Shown: in pieces, positions 11,061-23,700 of the stretch | Position numbering within the stretch: position 1 is the stretch's first letter | Layout: the number at the start of each line of letters is the position of its first letter | Origin: Hofstenia miamia | Lineage: Eukaryota > Xenacoelomorpha > Acoela | DNA: 61,378 nt | Reading direction: 5' to 3' | Assembly (NCBI GenBank): GCA_004352715.1 | Contig: SCFE01000005.1 | Span: forward strand, 984,853-1,046,230 | Notes under the pieces: generated by a model | What the model saw: the letters and a program-made list of their open reading frames with translations, nothing else | What the model was told of the DNA's origin: nothing | The model's database searches: none | Translations under genes and position numbers: made by a program

Positions 11061-11522
11061 TGTTCTGGTACAGGACAGGCTGGTTAGTGTATTGTACAAT
11101 TGTGTGTGGTCTCAATTCAGTGCTCCTCTCTAAAGTCTTTTGCCAACACTGATTTTATCAAAATTAAATATTGATGAATGGTTTTTCAATACCAAATTCA
11201 AATTATGAATTTGTTCTAAAGTTAGATGAGGATGTGTGGTTGCATTAATTTCTGGATTTGTAGTGTTGTTGTTCTTATTATCTAGTATTTGCAATGATAA
11301 TACAGGTTTTGGTTTCCTTTTTATTAGGTTAACAATTGGTAATGTGAAAATTTCTATATTGGATGGTGTGACAGTAATCAAAATATAAATTATGACTTTT
11401 ATTCAAAATAGCAATGGTGACTTTATTATCTCAGCTTTTTAATATGGATGCAAGAATTACAACTTTTTTAGAATTCAATCCCTGCTGATTGTCAATGACA
11501 ATATCAGAGATAATATGGGTTT

Positions 11523-11995
11523 TCAACTCCAAGGTGAGAAAACACCAACTAAGAGGCTTGATTTTAGTGTTCCAATAAGATATAGTGTAATGGATTGATG
11601 GTTAACAGCTTGTAAATGTGTGGTGGTATTTGTGTTCTTCAGATCAATTGTTAGTGTTTTATCCTGGAAATTAATTATGCAACTGTATTTTTCAAGGAAA
11701 TCCTTGCTGAGGATTAACTCAAGGAAGTGTGTGGTTTGTTGTGTCAACAATAAGCATATCATGGATGAAGTCATTGTTAGCAATTGTGAAATCTAATGAT
11801 TTGATTAACCCTTTAGTATTAAGGTAATTGCCAGAAGTATTGATGAGATGATGGTTGCAGGATTAAATATCATTTCTTGTGATGCCAATTAAATTAGCAC
11901 ACATATCTGAACTAATAGGAACAGATGCACCAGTTTCTACAGTTGCCTGAACAACAACTCTGTTAATAGTCATAGGTATGTTGTTTCTATTTAAT
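11523..11995 (-). pseudogene. Gypsy copy 2 aspartic protease
   Basis: Near 11900-11990 the minus strand reads MTINRVVVQATVETGASVPI. This is the retropepsin active-site neighbourhood, with Glu in place of the catalytic Asp (family D-T-G-A). The C-terminal half is in 11783-11523 with ILSKDFLEKYSCIINF, the equivalent of the ILGxDFL motif. It is inactive as read. Confidence 0.75.
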
Positions 11996-12126
11996 GTTGC
12001 TGTTATTGGGATATGATGTGCTCAGCTGAGAGTCAATGCTCTTATTAATTTAAATCATATTTGTCCTCTGTGTTGGAATAATCTGTATAATAGCATCTGT
12101 GATTGGTGATTAAGTGTATTTTTTGT

Positions 12127-12168
12127 GCAGTTTGGACTGCTATGTACCTTTTATCCACAATTCCTGCA
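12127..12168 (-). pseudogene. Gypsy copy 2 CCHC zinc knuckle with internal stop
   Basis: The minus strand gives CRNCG, then TAA, then KVHSSPNC. This is a C-x2-C-x4-H-x4-C knuckle with a stop codon at the position between the second Cys and His where Gln or Lys is common. It anchors the gag/protease boundary of copy 2. Confidence 0.8.
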
Positions 12169-12666
12169 GTAAACTTTGTTCAAATTTATTTCCTTAGATG
12201 ATTTATCAGAAATTGTTTGTTCTTGTTTAGTTTTAGAATCAATATTTGTAGATGAATGTTTTATAGAAAGTTTGGTTGTCTTAGATATAAAAGAAGATTC
12301 AGCAATGCTAATTTTAATTTGGTTTGATATTTTGGAATAATTGTCTATTTGGAGTTTAGCCTTGACAGCTTTCTTGATGAATGTTGGTAGTTTATCATCA
12401 GGACCTCATTTTTGTATAAATCAGCCATGAATTGATAATAGCATACTGTACATGACGTCAGTGAACAAAAAATATGAAGAATACTCTGTTGAGGTTCTAC
12501 TGAGCCTATGGAGTCATTTGACTTGCAAGATATATTCTTCTATATCATCTTTCTTGTACATAGTGTTATTCAATAGTATCTTACATTGACTGCATGGAGC
12601 AGGTGCATGCAAATTGATTGCAAAAGTTCTGGATGAGTAAACCATAGTCTGACTTAATTGAAGTAT

Positions 12667-13599
12667 CTAAAGTGAGATAGTAGTTGTAAGCTTTCCAAAT
12701 GAGAAAACTGGGAAATTGAGCAAGTGCATGTTCCTGGCTGTCATGTTGTACAATTCAACTTCGTTCATACAAATAGAACCATTTTTCAAAAGTTGGAGAG
12801 GTTCCATCAGCCTTTCCAGAGAATTTCCTGGTGCCATTCTAATTTTAAGATTATCATTAATAGGTGATACCAGTAGTTTAGAGAAAAAGATTTTTTTATT
12901 TTGCATTGGATTTTCTAAATTTTGTAATTTATCATTAATTGAATCAAATTTGTTATTTAATTGTTGAATTATATTATTATCAAAATCTAGATTCAGGGAT
13001 TGATCCCATTTCAGTAAAGTGTCAATGGCAATAGGCATTGAGTGAGAAAAATAATTTTTACCAGTGGTAGGGGACTGATGTACATGATGTCCCAAATTTT
13101 TTACATTTGGATTGGGTATTTTAGCAATCTTTGGCATTGCTACATTCCAAAAAAATTCAAACTAGTTAACTGTGTTCTATTTCTTTTTGTAATGCTGCAT
13201 TTTCTGCTTCCTGAGAGATTAGTTGTCCTGTGATATGTAGATTTTGAACATTACATTGATAAACTTGTTTAAATAAGTTTGTGTTTGTCTTTAATAATTT
13301 GAATTTTTAATAATTCACTGTTTCTGTCTCTTTTTGGAGGTTACTGTTATTTTCTTCTAATTTGTGGAACTTAAGATTGTGTAGCTATCCTTTCTTTTGT
13401 TGATTGCAATTGGCTTCTAGGTCAATTTTTTCCTGGTAAAGTGAATTAATTTTATCACAAAAGGATTGGTTTTCTTAGTAGAATTGGTCAAATCACCTGG
13501 TGTTTTCAATCTGCATGAGGTCAAATTTTTCACTAATTTCAGTAAATTTATTTTCAAGGAATGCATTTCACTTGAGGAGTTCTTCTTGAGTATGTACAT
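12667..13599 (-). pseudogene. Gypsy copy 2 gag-like region
   Basis: Two open stretches (13599-13417 and 13137-12667) occupy the gag position upstream of the zinc knuckle. The second, 156 codons, has an Asn-rich helical segment (QQLNNKFDSINDKLQNLE) of coiled-coil character followed by a gag-like polar region. There is no specific capsid signature; the call is positional. Confidence 0.5.
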
Positions 13600-13730
13600 C
13601 CTCAGATGCTGGTGGGGTCTGACAGGCTTTTTTGTGAGACAATTTTGATTTCTGACTTCTTGTATAAGACATTCTAATTCTTTGAAGTTAAGATTTCAAC
13701 TGGTGAACTTAATTGACTGGTCTAATCATA

Positions 13731-16700
13731 ACTAAGTAGGATTGCTAGGGTTTACTGCAATTCTAAAAAAAATTTTCTGACTTCTTAACAGCACATTGAT
13801 AACTGATAGTTCTATCTGTGTCCAATCATAGAAAGATTCCATCCTTTCTTAATAGGGTTCAACATCTTCCAGTTGGTTAATTCAGAGCTTCCACTGACAG
13901 TTGTATAGTTAATTATGAAACAATTCATGTACTCAGGGTCCTGTGGTCATTGCCATGTGGCATTGGTGAGAAATCAGTCTGCATTCCTACTATTCTATCT
14001 TATTGAGAGTTTTTAGCTGATGTGTGGATTGACCTATGCTACACATAATTAACTAACTCCTCTTGTCATTATATCCTTTTCTAAAAAAAGTTAAAAGTAT
14101 ACAGGAGATCATGTTAGGGAAGAGTGCCACACTTGGGTGACTCAATGCTGATAACCTTTTAGACAAGTTGCATAAGACTAGAGCCCTAATTAGATTAAGA
14201 GTAAAGAAGCCCTAACTCTTGGGTGAAAGTGATAAACCTAAGTGCTAAGTAAAATAACCTATGCTTAGTGTGTTCTTTACCTCAATTTAGGTGAAAGCAT
14301 TAATAACCATTTTAATAATGAATGACAATCAGTACAAATGCCCTAGCTGTATACCTAAAATAAGTTAAAGGATATATCACTAAACTCATCCACTGTCTGA
14401 GTGCACCTTAACAAAATAGTTGAAAATTAGAAAGCATAATTCAGTAAATTCAAAACAAGAGAAAATAAAAGTAAAATGAATTTACTGAGAATAAATTGAA
14501 GAAGTAAAAAAATGAACAAAACTCAGATATATATACAAAATCTAGTATCTGTAAACAAAAGCATACTTTGAAAGTGTAGGTGAATTTGTGGCAAGTACAA
14601 AATTGGTTTCTGCTCAATTTTACAGCATTTCAAAATCAGCAGAAATTCAAACTAATATATGAATAGCACTTTTTCTCTTTGCCAAAATACAATTGGAAAT
14701 AATTAATAATAATAAAATTGAAATTGTAATTGAAAGAAATAATGAAAGTTCCAAGAATGTAGAAATGTCATTATGCCACACTAGATAAGGAACTATGACA
14801 ATTGGTGATTTCCATGCCAATGCTACATTACAAATGTACTTCAAACCTAATCAAAACAATTTATTCTCAATGGTAATCATTATGTGAGATTGCCTGAGTG
14901 AAAACATGAAACTATATCAAATGAAGGCATAAATGATTATATTCTTTATCTTCTTTGAATTATTAATTAGTCACTCCTAAACATGTTAGGGATTATCATT
15001 TGAGAATGCTTTTGCTAGTTAAATTAGCAAACATTCATTGTTTGAGTTTTCAAAAATAAATTGGGTAAAAAGAAAGCATCTCTGGTAAATAGACAGCATA
15101 AAAATCTTTGTTTTCTTTTTATAGAAATTAGACTGACAACAGCATTCCTAAGATTAGGCTCTATTGAAGTTATCAAATTCATAAATTATCACTATTATAG
15201 AGTACAACAAATGGAAGTCATTTATTCATAACTGAGAGAAACATGGTTAATTAAACACAATAAACTATAGTTCAAAGCAAAGATAGTAAATAAGGATATA
15301 ACTAAATCTACAATGAGGTTACAACTAAAACACATTTTTATTTTGCCTTCTTCTTCTGATAGTGGCCATCTTATTGAAGTAAGTCATCATGAGAAACAAA
15401 TGACAAAATCTAAATAGAAAAGTTTTTGTATGTGAAGTCCAGAATTGAACCATGTCCTAACTTTAACAAATGAATTGTTCAAGCAAATTTTGTGTCATAG
15501 GCTGTCACTGTAAACTTAAAGGAAGACATGACTCTATCTGACAGTCTATGCACAATGCCATTACCTTATTAAACTTGAAAATCCTTTAATTGATTTTCAC
15601 TCATTTGCTAATTGAAAAATTTAAACCTTTACATAAACTGCTATTGGATTTCAGGAAAAATAATAAAAGCTGATTTATTGTGTAGAAAACTATGATTTTG
15701 AGAAGTCATTGAACATGGTCTAGAGACAGTACAAAAATATTTACTTCTATTTAATAAATTGGAGCAACAGTAAATATCCTAATGTACACTACAGAGGTGT
15801 TTTCTAATTGAAGTTACTCTAAAATACATATACAACCCCAGCTTTGTGGTGGGGCACATAAGGGGCTAAAGGATGCAGATATTTTTACAGTACAAAGCCA
15901 TTACACTATGTTAACTATCTACCTAAATATGTCTAACTTATTTTGAATGTACTTACATCTCATTATGGAAAGCATCAAAATGTGACAAGTCAGCCTTTAA
16001 ACTTCTTCCTTCACCTTGCTTTTACTCTCTACAAAAACATTACATCCATTTGACAATTTGCAAAAAATTATATAATGAATTCCTTGTATTTTAATTTGAA
16101 TTTCTGCTATCATGAAAAAATATTTTTAATGATAATTTGTGATGTTTCAAGCAATTTAGTGCACAGAACTCCAACTTGATGACAAAATTCTTTGCCATAT
16201 AATCTTTAGTTAATTTAGAGTAAATTTAAAAATAATATCAATTTTTTTCATTTAATATCAAAAGTTTATTTTGTAATGCTCCTTTAGAAAAGCAATAGCC
16301 ACAATATTATACATAAAAGAGAAATATAATAATTGACAATCTAAGTTATTAAGCAATAAAAGATTAGTATTAATTCAAAAAATAATAAATTATTAGAACT
16401 TCTAAGCAGAATTTTATTTGGGAAAAATTTCCATAAAAATTTGATGAAAAGCAATATGCATCAAATAATATAAGATTTCAATATTACAAAGGGCACATGG
16501 AAGATAAATTTGTTCTTGTCAACAATGGAAATGGCCGATTTGATGACAATATAATTAACTATAATAGATGTAAACATAAAATTTAGAATTGAAAAGTTTA
16601 CATACATTATATTTCCCATTCCTAAGTCTTAACAATAGAAGAACATTAGTTAGCCTTGTAACTGGAATTTTTGGAAAGCCAATAAATACAATTTTTATAT

Positions 16701-17400
16701 TAATTTCAATTTAAAGTCACCTAGTGCACCCAAAATAGCAATAATTAATATAGCAGTATATATAATTTTTAATATCACAAGTTTATATGAAATAATGAAC
16801 CATTTAAATCTTTGATAACTCATTAAATTTTCCTATCTGAATCTTTGAAATTTTAATGCATTTATTGATGTAAACAGTTTTCTCTCCAATTCAAGCATTT
16901 TAGAACAAATGTGTTTACTTGAAAAGTGTCTTAATCCATCAATTCACTATAATTTTAATTAAAATAAAATTGGTAGCAATGGCAATATAATTGAATTAAG
17001 GATGCCATCAAATATGGTTTAAAGCCTAGTATATAATTGACACTGGTATTTTTGCAATATTAATTTTTTTTATAGAAATTTTTGTTAATAGAAAATAGCT
17101 CTAACAATATAACCACTTGCTGCTAAGGCAACATGTAGATAAGTCAAAATTAAATTGAAGAGTTAACATTCACAACTTATCAATGCATAAATTTTCGTAT
17201 TTTTGCTAAATTTCTTAAGTAACTTAAGTTTTGAAATATCAAAATGAAATTGATGCAGTCTATTTGGCTCAATTAAAATTTCCCTAATTTTTAATTAGTA
17301 TAAAATTTATAATAGATATATAAAATAATTTAATAAATGTGTTTAAAGATTTTTTATCGTAATTTCGATAATGGTATAGAATTATTTATGTTAGAAATAT
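13731..17400. other. CpG-depleted non-coding stretch
   Basis: Very AT-rich sequence with no open frame that looks real and no recognisable transposon domain. Only about four CpGs are visible before 17.4 kb. The right limit coincides with an abrupt rise in CpG frequency, just upstream of the next gene. It may be older, unrecognisable repeat DNA. Confidence 0.6.
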
Positions 17401-17494
17401 TAAACTGAAGGGACGGGCATTATGCCAACATGTAATTTCAAATGAATTTCAATTCATAATTTTGAATAAATTTGTGGATTACTACTAATACCAA

Positions 17495-17508
17495 TTTTTT
17501 GGATTTAG
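17495..17508 (+). promoter_or_regulatory. Splice-acceptor-like site just before the stabilin-like start codon
   Basis: A T-rich tract, ttttttggatttag, ends in AG at 17507-17508, three bases before the ATG at 17512. It could be the acceptor of a 5' UTR intron or a spliced-leader trans-splice site. The similar arrangement before WDR55 makes the second possibility worth testing. Confidence 0.4.
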
Positions 17509-17511
17509 CAT

Positions 17512-17708
17512 ATGAATGCCTTCATCATCATTTTAATAGCTGTCTTAAATGCTTCACAAAGCTGTTTTGTGCAACATCGTGTAGTTCGCCAAGAATGCAT
17601 AGCTTGCATATCGAATATGGGTTCACAATGTACAGACGGTATTGCTCAGAATACAGACCCTTATGTTGGAGTACGTTTTTGCTCCTACGTAGTGCCACGA
17701 TTTCCAAG
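17512..17708 (+). CDS. Stabilin-like gene exon 1
   Basis: Encodes the signal peptide and first Cys-rich segment, ending CSYVVPRFP plus two bases. The donor is AG|GTATAT. The start codon is the first in-frame ATG after the acceptor-like AG at 17508 and gives a good signal peptide. Confidence 0.75.
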
Positions 17709-20700
17709 GTATATTTTGTTAACATTTTTTCATTCATTACTTACTACTTGCAATTTTTTGATATCTTTTATCAAATATTTCAGATGTTTTTCAATATTTT
17801 TGTTTTTTATCATCAAGCTAGATTTCTAAAAAATAGTATAAAAGTATGTATTTCTAGCAATTGATTTACAAAAATGTTTAGTATTTTATTAGTATGTATA
17901 TAGTGTTACAATTGAATGTTTCTACCGAAAAAATTTATTAAGAAAATAAATATATTGGCTTTCTGAATTACTAAATAGATTCTCTGAATTGCGTAAGTTT
18001 ATAGTAGCATTAAAAATAATTTTAGCACCATCCCTTTGAATATTTCTAGTTCTTATTGCTGAACGCTGTTTTCCTACACTGTAGTAAGATATATAATTTA
18101 CTATTTTTGTTTGTATAAAGAGAAATAATTTGTGAAATTCATACTCAAATAAATATTATGTAATTGTTTTCTGAGCTGTATTTTTAAATCAAATGTATGC
18201 AAACAGTGTTTTAAAGTTAACATTGCCAATTGAAAGTTTTTATTCGCAAGCAACGACCAATTTGGAAATTTCAGTTATGTAAATTTTCCCAAAACGATTT
18301 CGTAGTTTTTTGTATTACCTCCCAAATGTTTTATATTTATTCTGTTACAGGTATAAACATATTTTATTACATTTATTAGCCATCCAGTCGCAGTATTGCT
18401 TGTGGTTGCTTGTACGGTTTTATTTATGGAAATTCATGCTGAGGGTACTGGAAAATTTTGGTTAAATGTGTGGTAAATTGAGAAATTTTGTCAACTAAAT
18501 TAATCAATAGTAAATAAGATATTCATTGTAATGTTCCAAAGATGTCATTTTTAGATTGCTAACTTAATATATTAAACTCCAAATTGCTTTCTCTTCGAAA
18601 AACATAATTTTAGTAGGGTTAATGGATATAATGTTGAATTTTTTTAATTTTTGATTTAAAAGTGCTATTTTATTTTACAGTATCTTTCCTCATGCCCATG
18701 TTTTGTATGGAAATTTTATGGAATTCCATGTTTATACAATCTTATGCAGTATTTTTTTCTAATCAGCGCTTTGTTTTGTTGCTTATTACTACTTTAATTC
18801 ATCATTTTGAAATGTGTAAATTCAAAATATAAAAGTTACTTGCCGTAACAATTTAGGCAAATCGTTTACTTTAGTCCATGGTTTTGTGAATTAGTTGATA
18901 CATTTAGTAATTCTTCACATCTCACAATTAACACTGGGTGCTATACGCAATGCTTGGTCAAAGGCCAAGAATGCTGTTCAGGCTATTATGGAGCTAGTTG
19001 TCAGAATGGTAAGAAATTATTAATTTAGTTCATGCACAGGTGTGTGCTTGTTGAATATACCTCCTTGTTTTAAACCATGTTGTAAAGCAACTGCGTTTTA
19101 TCAATGGTTTTTCATGATTTTTATATTTTCTCTTTTTATAGCTAAATATTTACACTTTTTGGTTTAAACTGAGCGGTTATAATAAATTGTGAATAATAAT
19201 AATTTTCAGTAAAAGCAAACTCATTTTTGCACCTCTGGTATATATGTATATTAAATTAGGGCCTTGCCATTCAGGATATTTTTTATTCGCGTCGAGTCAA
19301 GTCGGGTCAGTTCCTTAAAATTCGAGTAGAGTCGGATTTCGAATCTGAAGTCTTGACTGCGCACCCAGGCTTATAAATATCATAAATGTACAATCACTAT
19401 TATTAAATCAACTGTTTTACCATTGACAAAATGAATTCCAGCATTCACGTTTGTAATTGGTAATTCAAGTATCTTATAGTATATTAACAAATCAATGCTG
19501 ATTTTAATAAATTCAAGAAATCAAGGCCTGTCAACTATCATTTTGAATAAATGTATGAAGTTTGTTTAGCAACTTGAATGCTAATCAGGTTATAACAGTT
19601 TCTATGAATGACTAGAAAGTGAAAAATTTTGTCAAAAAATAAATATTTTTAATTTAAATCTTACACACCACAATTCAAACACTTTGATATTAGTTATGAT
19701 CATTCGCTAGACAATATGACGTAACCAAAATGGGTCATAATTTGTTTTGTTGAAAATTATATACATTTCTTTCAATAGGGCACACAAGCAATGTAGTATT
19801 AAATATCAAACTAACACAACTCAAGTTGACTCGACCCAACTCGAAATTTCGAATATTCACAGGCCCTATTTACATTTGTTAAGCACGATATCAAACATTT
19901 TAAGATTCTGTTATGGTGTTTTAGCAGGGACGTAGCCAGAATTGGGGGTAACTTGACAGATTAACGTGGTAATTCATGAATCACACATTTGCGTTGCAAG
20001 ACGCTCCTAGTGAGGGGGTTCATTGCACGGTGCCCCTCTGGCTATTCCCTTGGTTTTTAGTTATTAGAAGATTTCTTTCGACATTCTTTGTATAATGAAA
20101 TAGAAAGCTTTCGTATTATTACAGTAGTGCATTCACACTGCGTTATCATTTCATTTTTGTTTCTTTTAAATATTTAAAATTTGTTCATCATAGGCCATTT
20201 TCTGCATGAATGGAATGGTCTGCAAATATATTTGGCCAATTTTACTACATAGTTTTGATGATGTTGCTATTATTTGATAGCAAATTGTGTTGCTAACCTC
20301 CTAATATTTTATATGTTCAAATTCATATATTAATTAAAATTTAAATTCTGTTCTTTTACTATGCATTTTAGAGTGCCCCGGAGGTGCAAATTCGCCATGT
20401 AGTGGACATGGTATTTGCGATGAAGGCATGGCAGGTAGCGGAGTATGCAATTGTGAAGTAAGTTCTCCTAATTAAAATTAATGTTCACAGTTAATATTGA
20501 GTAGTTTTCTGTTACCTTACTTCAAACAATTTAAGTGATTCTTAACTAACTTTCGCGTTTCTAAGTGTATTTCAAGTTAAAAATCACATGAACTCTTTCT
20601 ATTGCAGATATTGATTTGTGTCTTACATTTGTGAACGTTAACTTGCATAAATCAATTACTCACAGTTACTAAACATCTAATTAGTAGCCTAGCCCTTGAA

Positions 20701-23700
20701 ATGTTGCGTGAAGGCACTATTACGTATTTAACGTAGTTTCTCTCACGCCCAAGAGCACAATATGGCAAATTTAAATTTATTATTAGAAGTGTGTATATAT
20801 TAAAATTAAACTTAACAACTTGGTTCAATACAGTTTTCCACTTTAACTTCGTAGCGAAAAGTCTAAATTATATTTAGCAAATGCCATTTCTCCATAGGAT
20901 TCTTTTTCATACAGAATTTCAAAATAAAACATTATGTAAAATAATAAAAACATTACACATACACTTTTGACATATTTGGTAGTTCTAGTGTTAATCAATT
21001 TGTCTGAATACAAAACTTATTGTTTAATATTGTTTAGCCAATTTGCATAGCCTAAATACATGTAAAATTTATTTGTCTCCGATGCTCCCTTCTATCTGCG
21101 GCTTATGAAATTTTTCATTTGCTTTCCCTTGAACATTAATTGTGGGATAACATACATTTGCAATGATAATTTGTCGTGTCTATTGTTTAAGCTAAGAATA
21201 AATTCGCATCATACTCAACAAGACCGATTGGGTGAAAAAGACAGGAAGTTTGGACATGTTTTCAGATTCTTTCAAAAGTCTCGCAATATTACAGGATAAT
21301 AAGTAACTGCATTCCTTCGTTTCTATGTTTCTAATTAGAAACTATACAAGAAATGCTAATGCTTGCTTTATTTTTGTGGGAAAACATTGTTCTTGGTGAT
21401 TAGGTAATCTCAAGTACTAATTGTGATCCGGCGATTTAAATCGATAGAAATTTTCAATCGATTCAGAACGAAAAATCGAAATCAAGCCTTTTTTCTGGCA
21501 GTACACAGCATAACATCGACTGCTTGACATTGACTGCTAGGACTTTATATACAAGTTAACGTTTTTTATTTTGTGTAAAAAAGCTCTGTTGAGTTTATTG
21601 CCACATACTGCCTGAGAACATTAAAAGAATTGCGAAAATGATATTATGAATCGATTCATTTCTAAAAATAAATCGAACCAATATTCTTAATCGTCTGCCC
21701 CTATTGCTAATGCACACTATTAAGCAATCTTTTTAACAATACCATTATACTTTGTCTTCGTACAAGCATCAGCTGGCTATGAACGGCTCAATTAGCATTT
21801 TGTATGTGAATTTTAAATGAGAATACTAATGGAATTTCAATATTGTGTTTAGAACAATAGTATAACATTTCATAATTAGAGCAACAAACAACAGCATAAC
21901 TAGTAATACAGCTATGATCATTCAGTGTCATTAAACGTATCTTTTTCAAATGTAAAGGCCGGCATTGCTGAAAGCAAACAAATGTTTACACTATTCAAAC
22001 AAATGGTTATTGTATACACTCCTGGTCAAATAATACACTTTGTCAGTATAAAAAATATTTATTATAGTTTATACAGTTTTTTCTTAACAGAATGGTGAAA
22101 CATTTGGCTCTAAGAAAAGTTATTAAAAACACTTATTGAACCATCGGTGTGATTATGAATAAATATTGAACCATCTTTGTGGAGAATACTATGTGTCCCA
22201 CTGGTAGTGATATCTTTACCTAATATCTTAATTTTCTCCTGCATATTTTTGCATAGCAATATTTAAAATTCATTAAAAGCAATGAATTGAATAATTGCAC
22301 TAGTATTGGTGTTGTTATCTCTCAAATGGTTTCAATAGCTTAGTGTCCGTGCGAAAAATGATTGACGGAATTTAATCATTAAGTAGTCTCAAAATTTATA
22401 ATTCTCTGAACAAATATTTATTTAATAAATTAAATCATACTTTAAAGTTAATTTGCGTTCCGAAATTCTGTCATAGTTATTTTAAACTATGCGTGCTTAG
22501 TAGTGTAACTAGATATATTGATTGAAATTTTCTTGTGGAAATAAAATCCATGCGTCAAAGCCCATTTTATGGTTATCATATGCATATAACAGCAAGAAAT
22601 GGGAACGATTGTTGTCGTAGTAAAAATTAGTGTATTCTTTTACATTCATTAACTATTAATTTTTGCTAAGATTTGGGTGGACATTTCTTTTCCCAAATAT
22701 ATACTTCAATATTTCTTGAAAGCATTAATTTTTTCCAGTAATATTCACCATTCCATTATTAAAAATACTCTACGCATATTTAATACTGCTAAAGAGCACA
22801 CCTTTTTCAAAATATATCGAACACTTGCGACCTGTTAATGCAAACTTAACGGAGCTTAGTGCAATTCAATTGACCTTCAGAATATTTATTACAAAGATAA
22901 ATCCTTTCCGTCTTTCAACAGCCATTTCGAAATGAGATGTAGGTTTGCTATTTTGAAATCTTCAGCATCTACATCTGCAAAATAATACAAATTATCAAGA
23001 TATTTTGCTAGGTGATATTATACTTGGTCTTCAATTCGCTGATTTGGCCGAAGATTGTTTGCGGTAAGCTATCATTTTTAAACTAGGAATACGCCAAATC
23101 GCATATCCGAGGCATTCACTTCTTCCCCAATTTGATTTTAACTCAGCAGTGTAGCTTCTTTAGGCTAGCAGCGCATTTTTCACATAACTTCTATGTTTAA
23201 CTTTTTATTTTTGTAGGTTATTGTAAATAATATTGAACTTTGATTTTACCATGCATAGAATGAATCTTCAGATTTTTGAGAGTTTCAAATGAAACTGCTA
23301 AGGTATCGTAAACACGTATGAATTGATGGAAAAGGCAATAACAATAGAATATCTACCAGTTGGATTGTATAAGAATAGTTTAGGCATTATTAAACCATAT
23401 GATTGAATCAGTAAAAATCCCCATTTTGGCATTCCGTTTGGGATGGAGTGTGATTTTAGTATTGATTTTGAGTTGAATTGATTTGTTGAAACTTTCATCC
23501 CTCAACATCCATTCCCAAATTGCAAGCTGTCTAAGATGAAAACGCTACTAAAAAATCGCACAAATTCCAAGTTCTTGGTATTAAATCTGTTTCTGTAATT
23601 GCAAGCAAGGTTTTTCATTTCAGTCGAATTCTGATATTGAAAAATCTTTTCAACGTATATCTACATATATATATTTGAATAAAGAATAATTGATAATGCC

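Larger units (their letters stand above)
9069..13730 (-). mobile_element. Ty3/Gypsy retrotransposon copy 2 (decayed, truncated in integrase)
   Basis: A second Gypsy copy on the minus strand, clearly different from copy 1 at the protein level. In order from high to low coordinates it has gag-like segments (13600-12667), a zinc knuckle (12127-12168), protease (about 11990-11523), reverse transcriptase (about 11060-10449), RNase H (10371-10150) and integrase (about 9500-9069), where an LTR of the copy 1 family cuts it off. Every domain is broken by stops or shifts. I could not define a 5' LTR for it; the right boundary is approximate. Confidence 0.85.

Noticed and set aside
3257-12168. Alternative genetic code (TAA/TAG as Gln) in the left block
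   Set aside because: In RNase H of copy 1 a TAG replaces a conserved Trp (TGG to TAG), and many other lesions are frameshifts, so ordinary decay explains the stops better.
17528-17737. Minus-strand open frame over the stabilin-like exon 1
   Set aside because: It is a shadow of the plus-strand exon, which has signal peptide, splice donor and family motifs.
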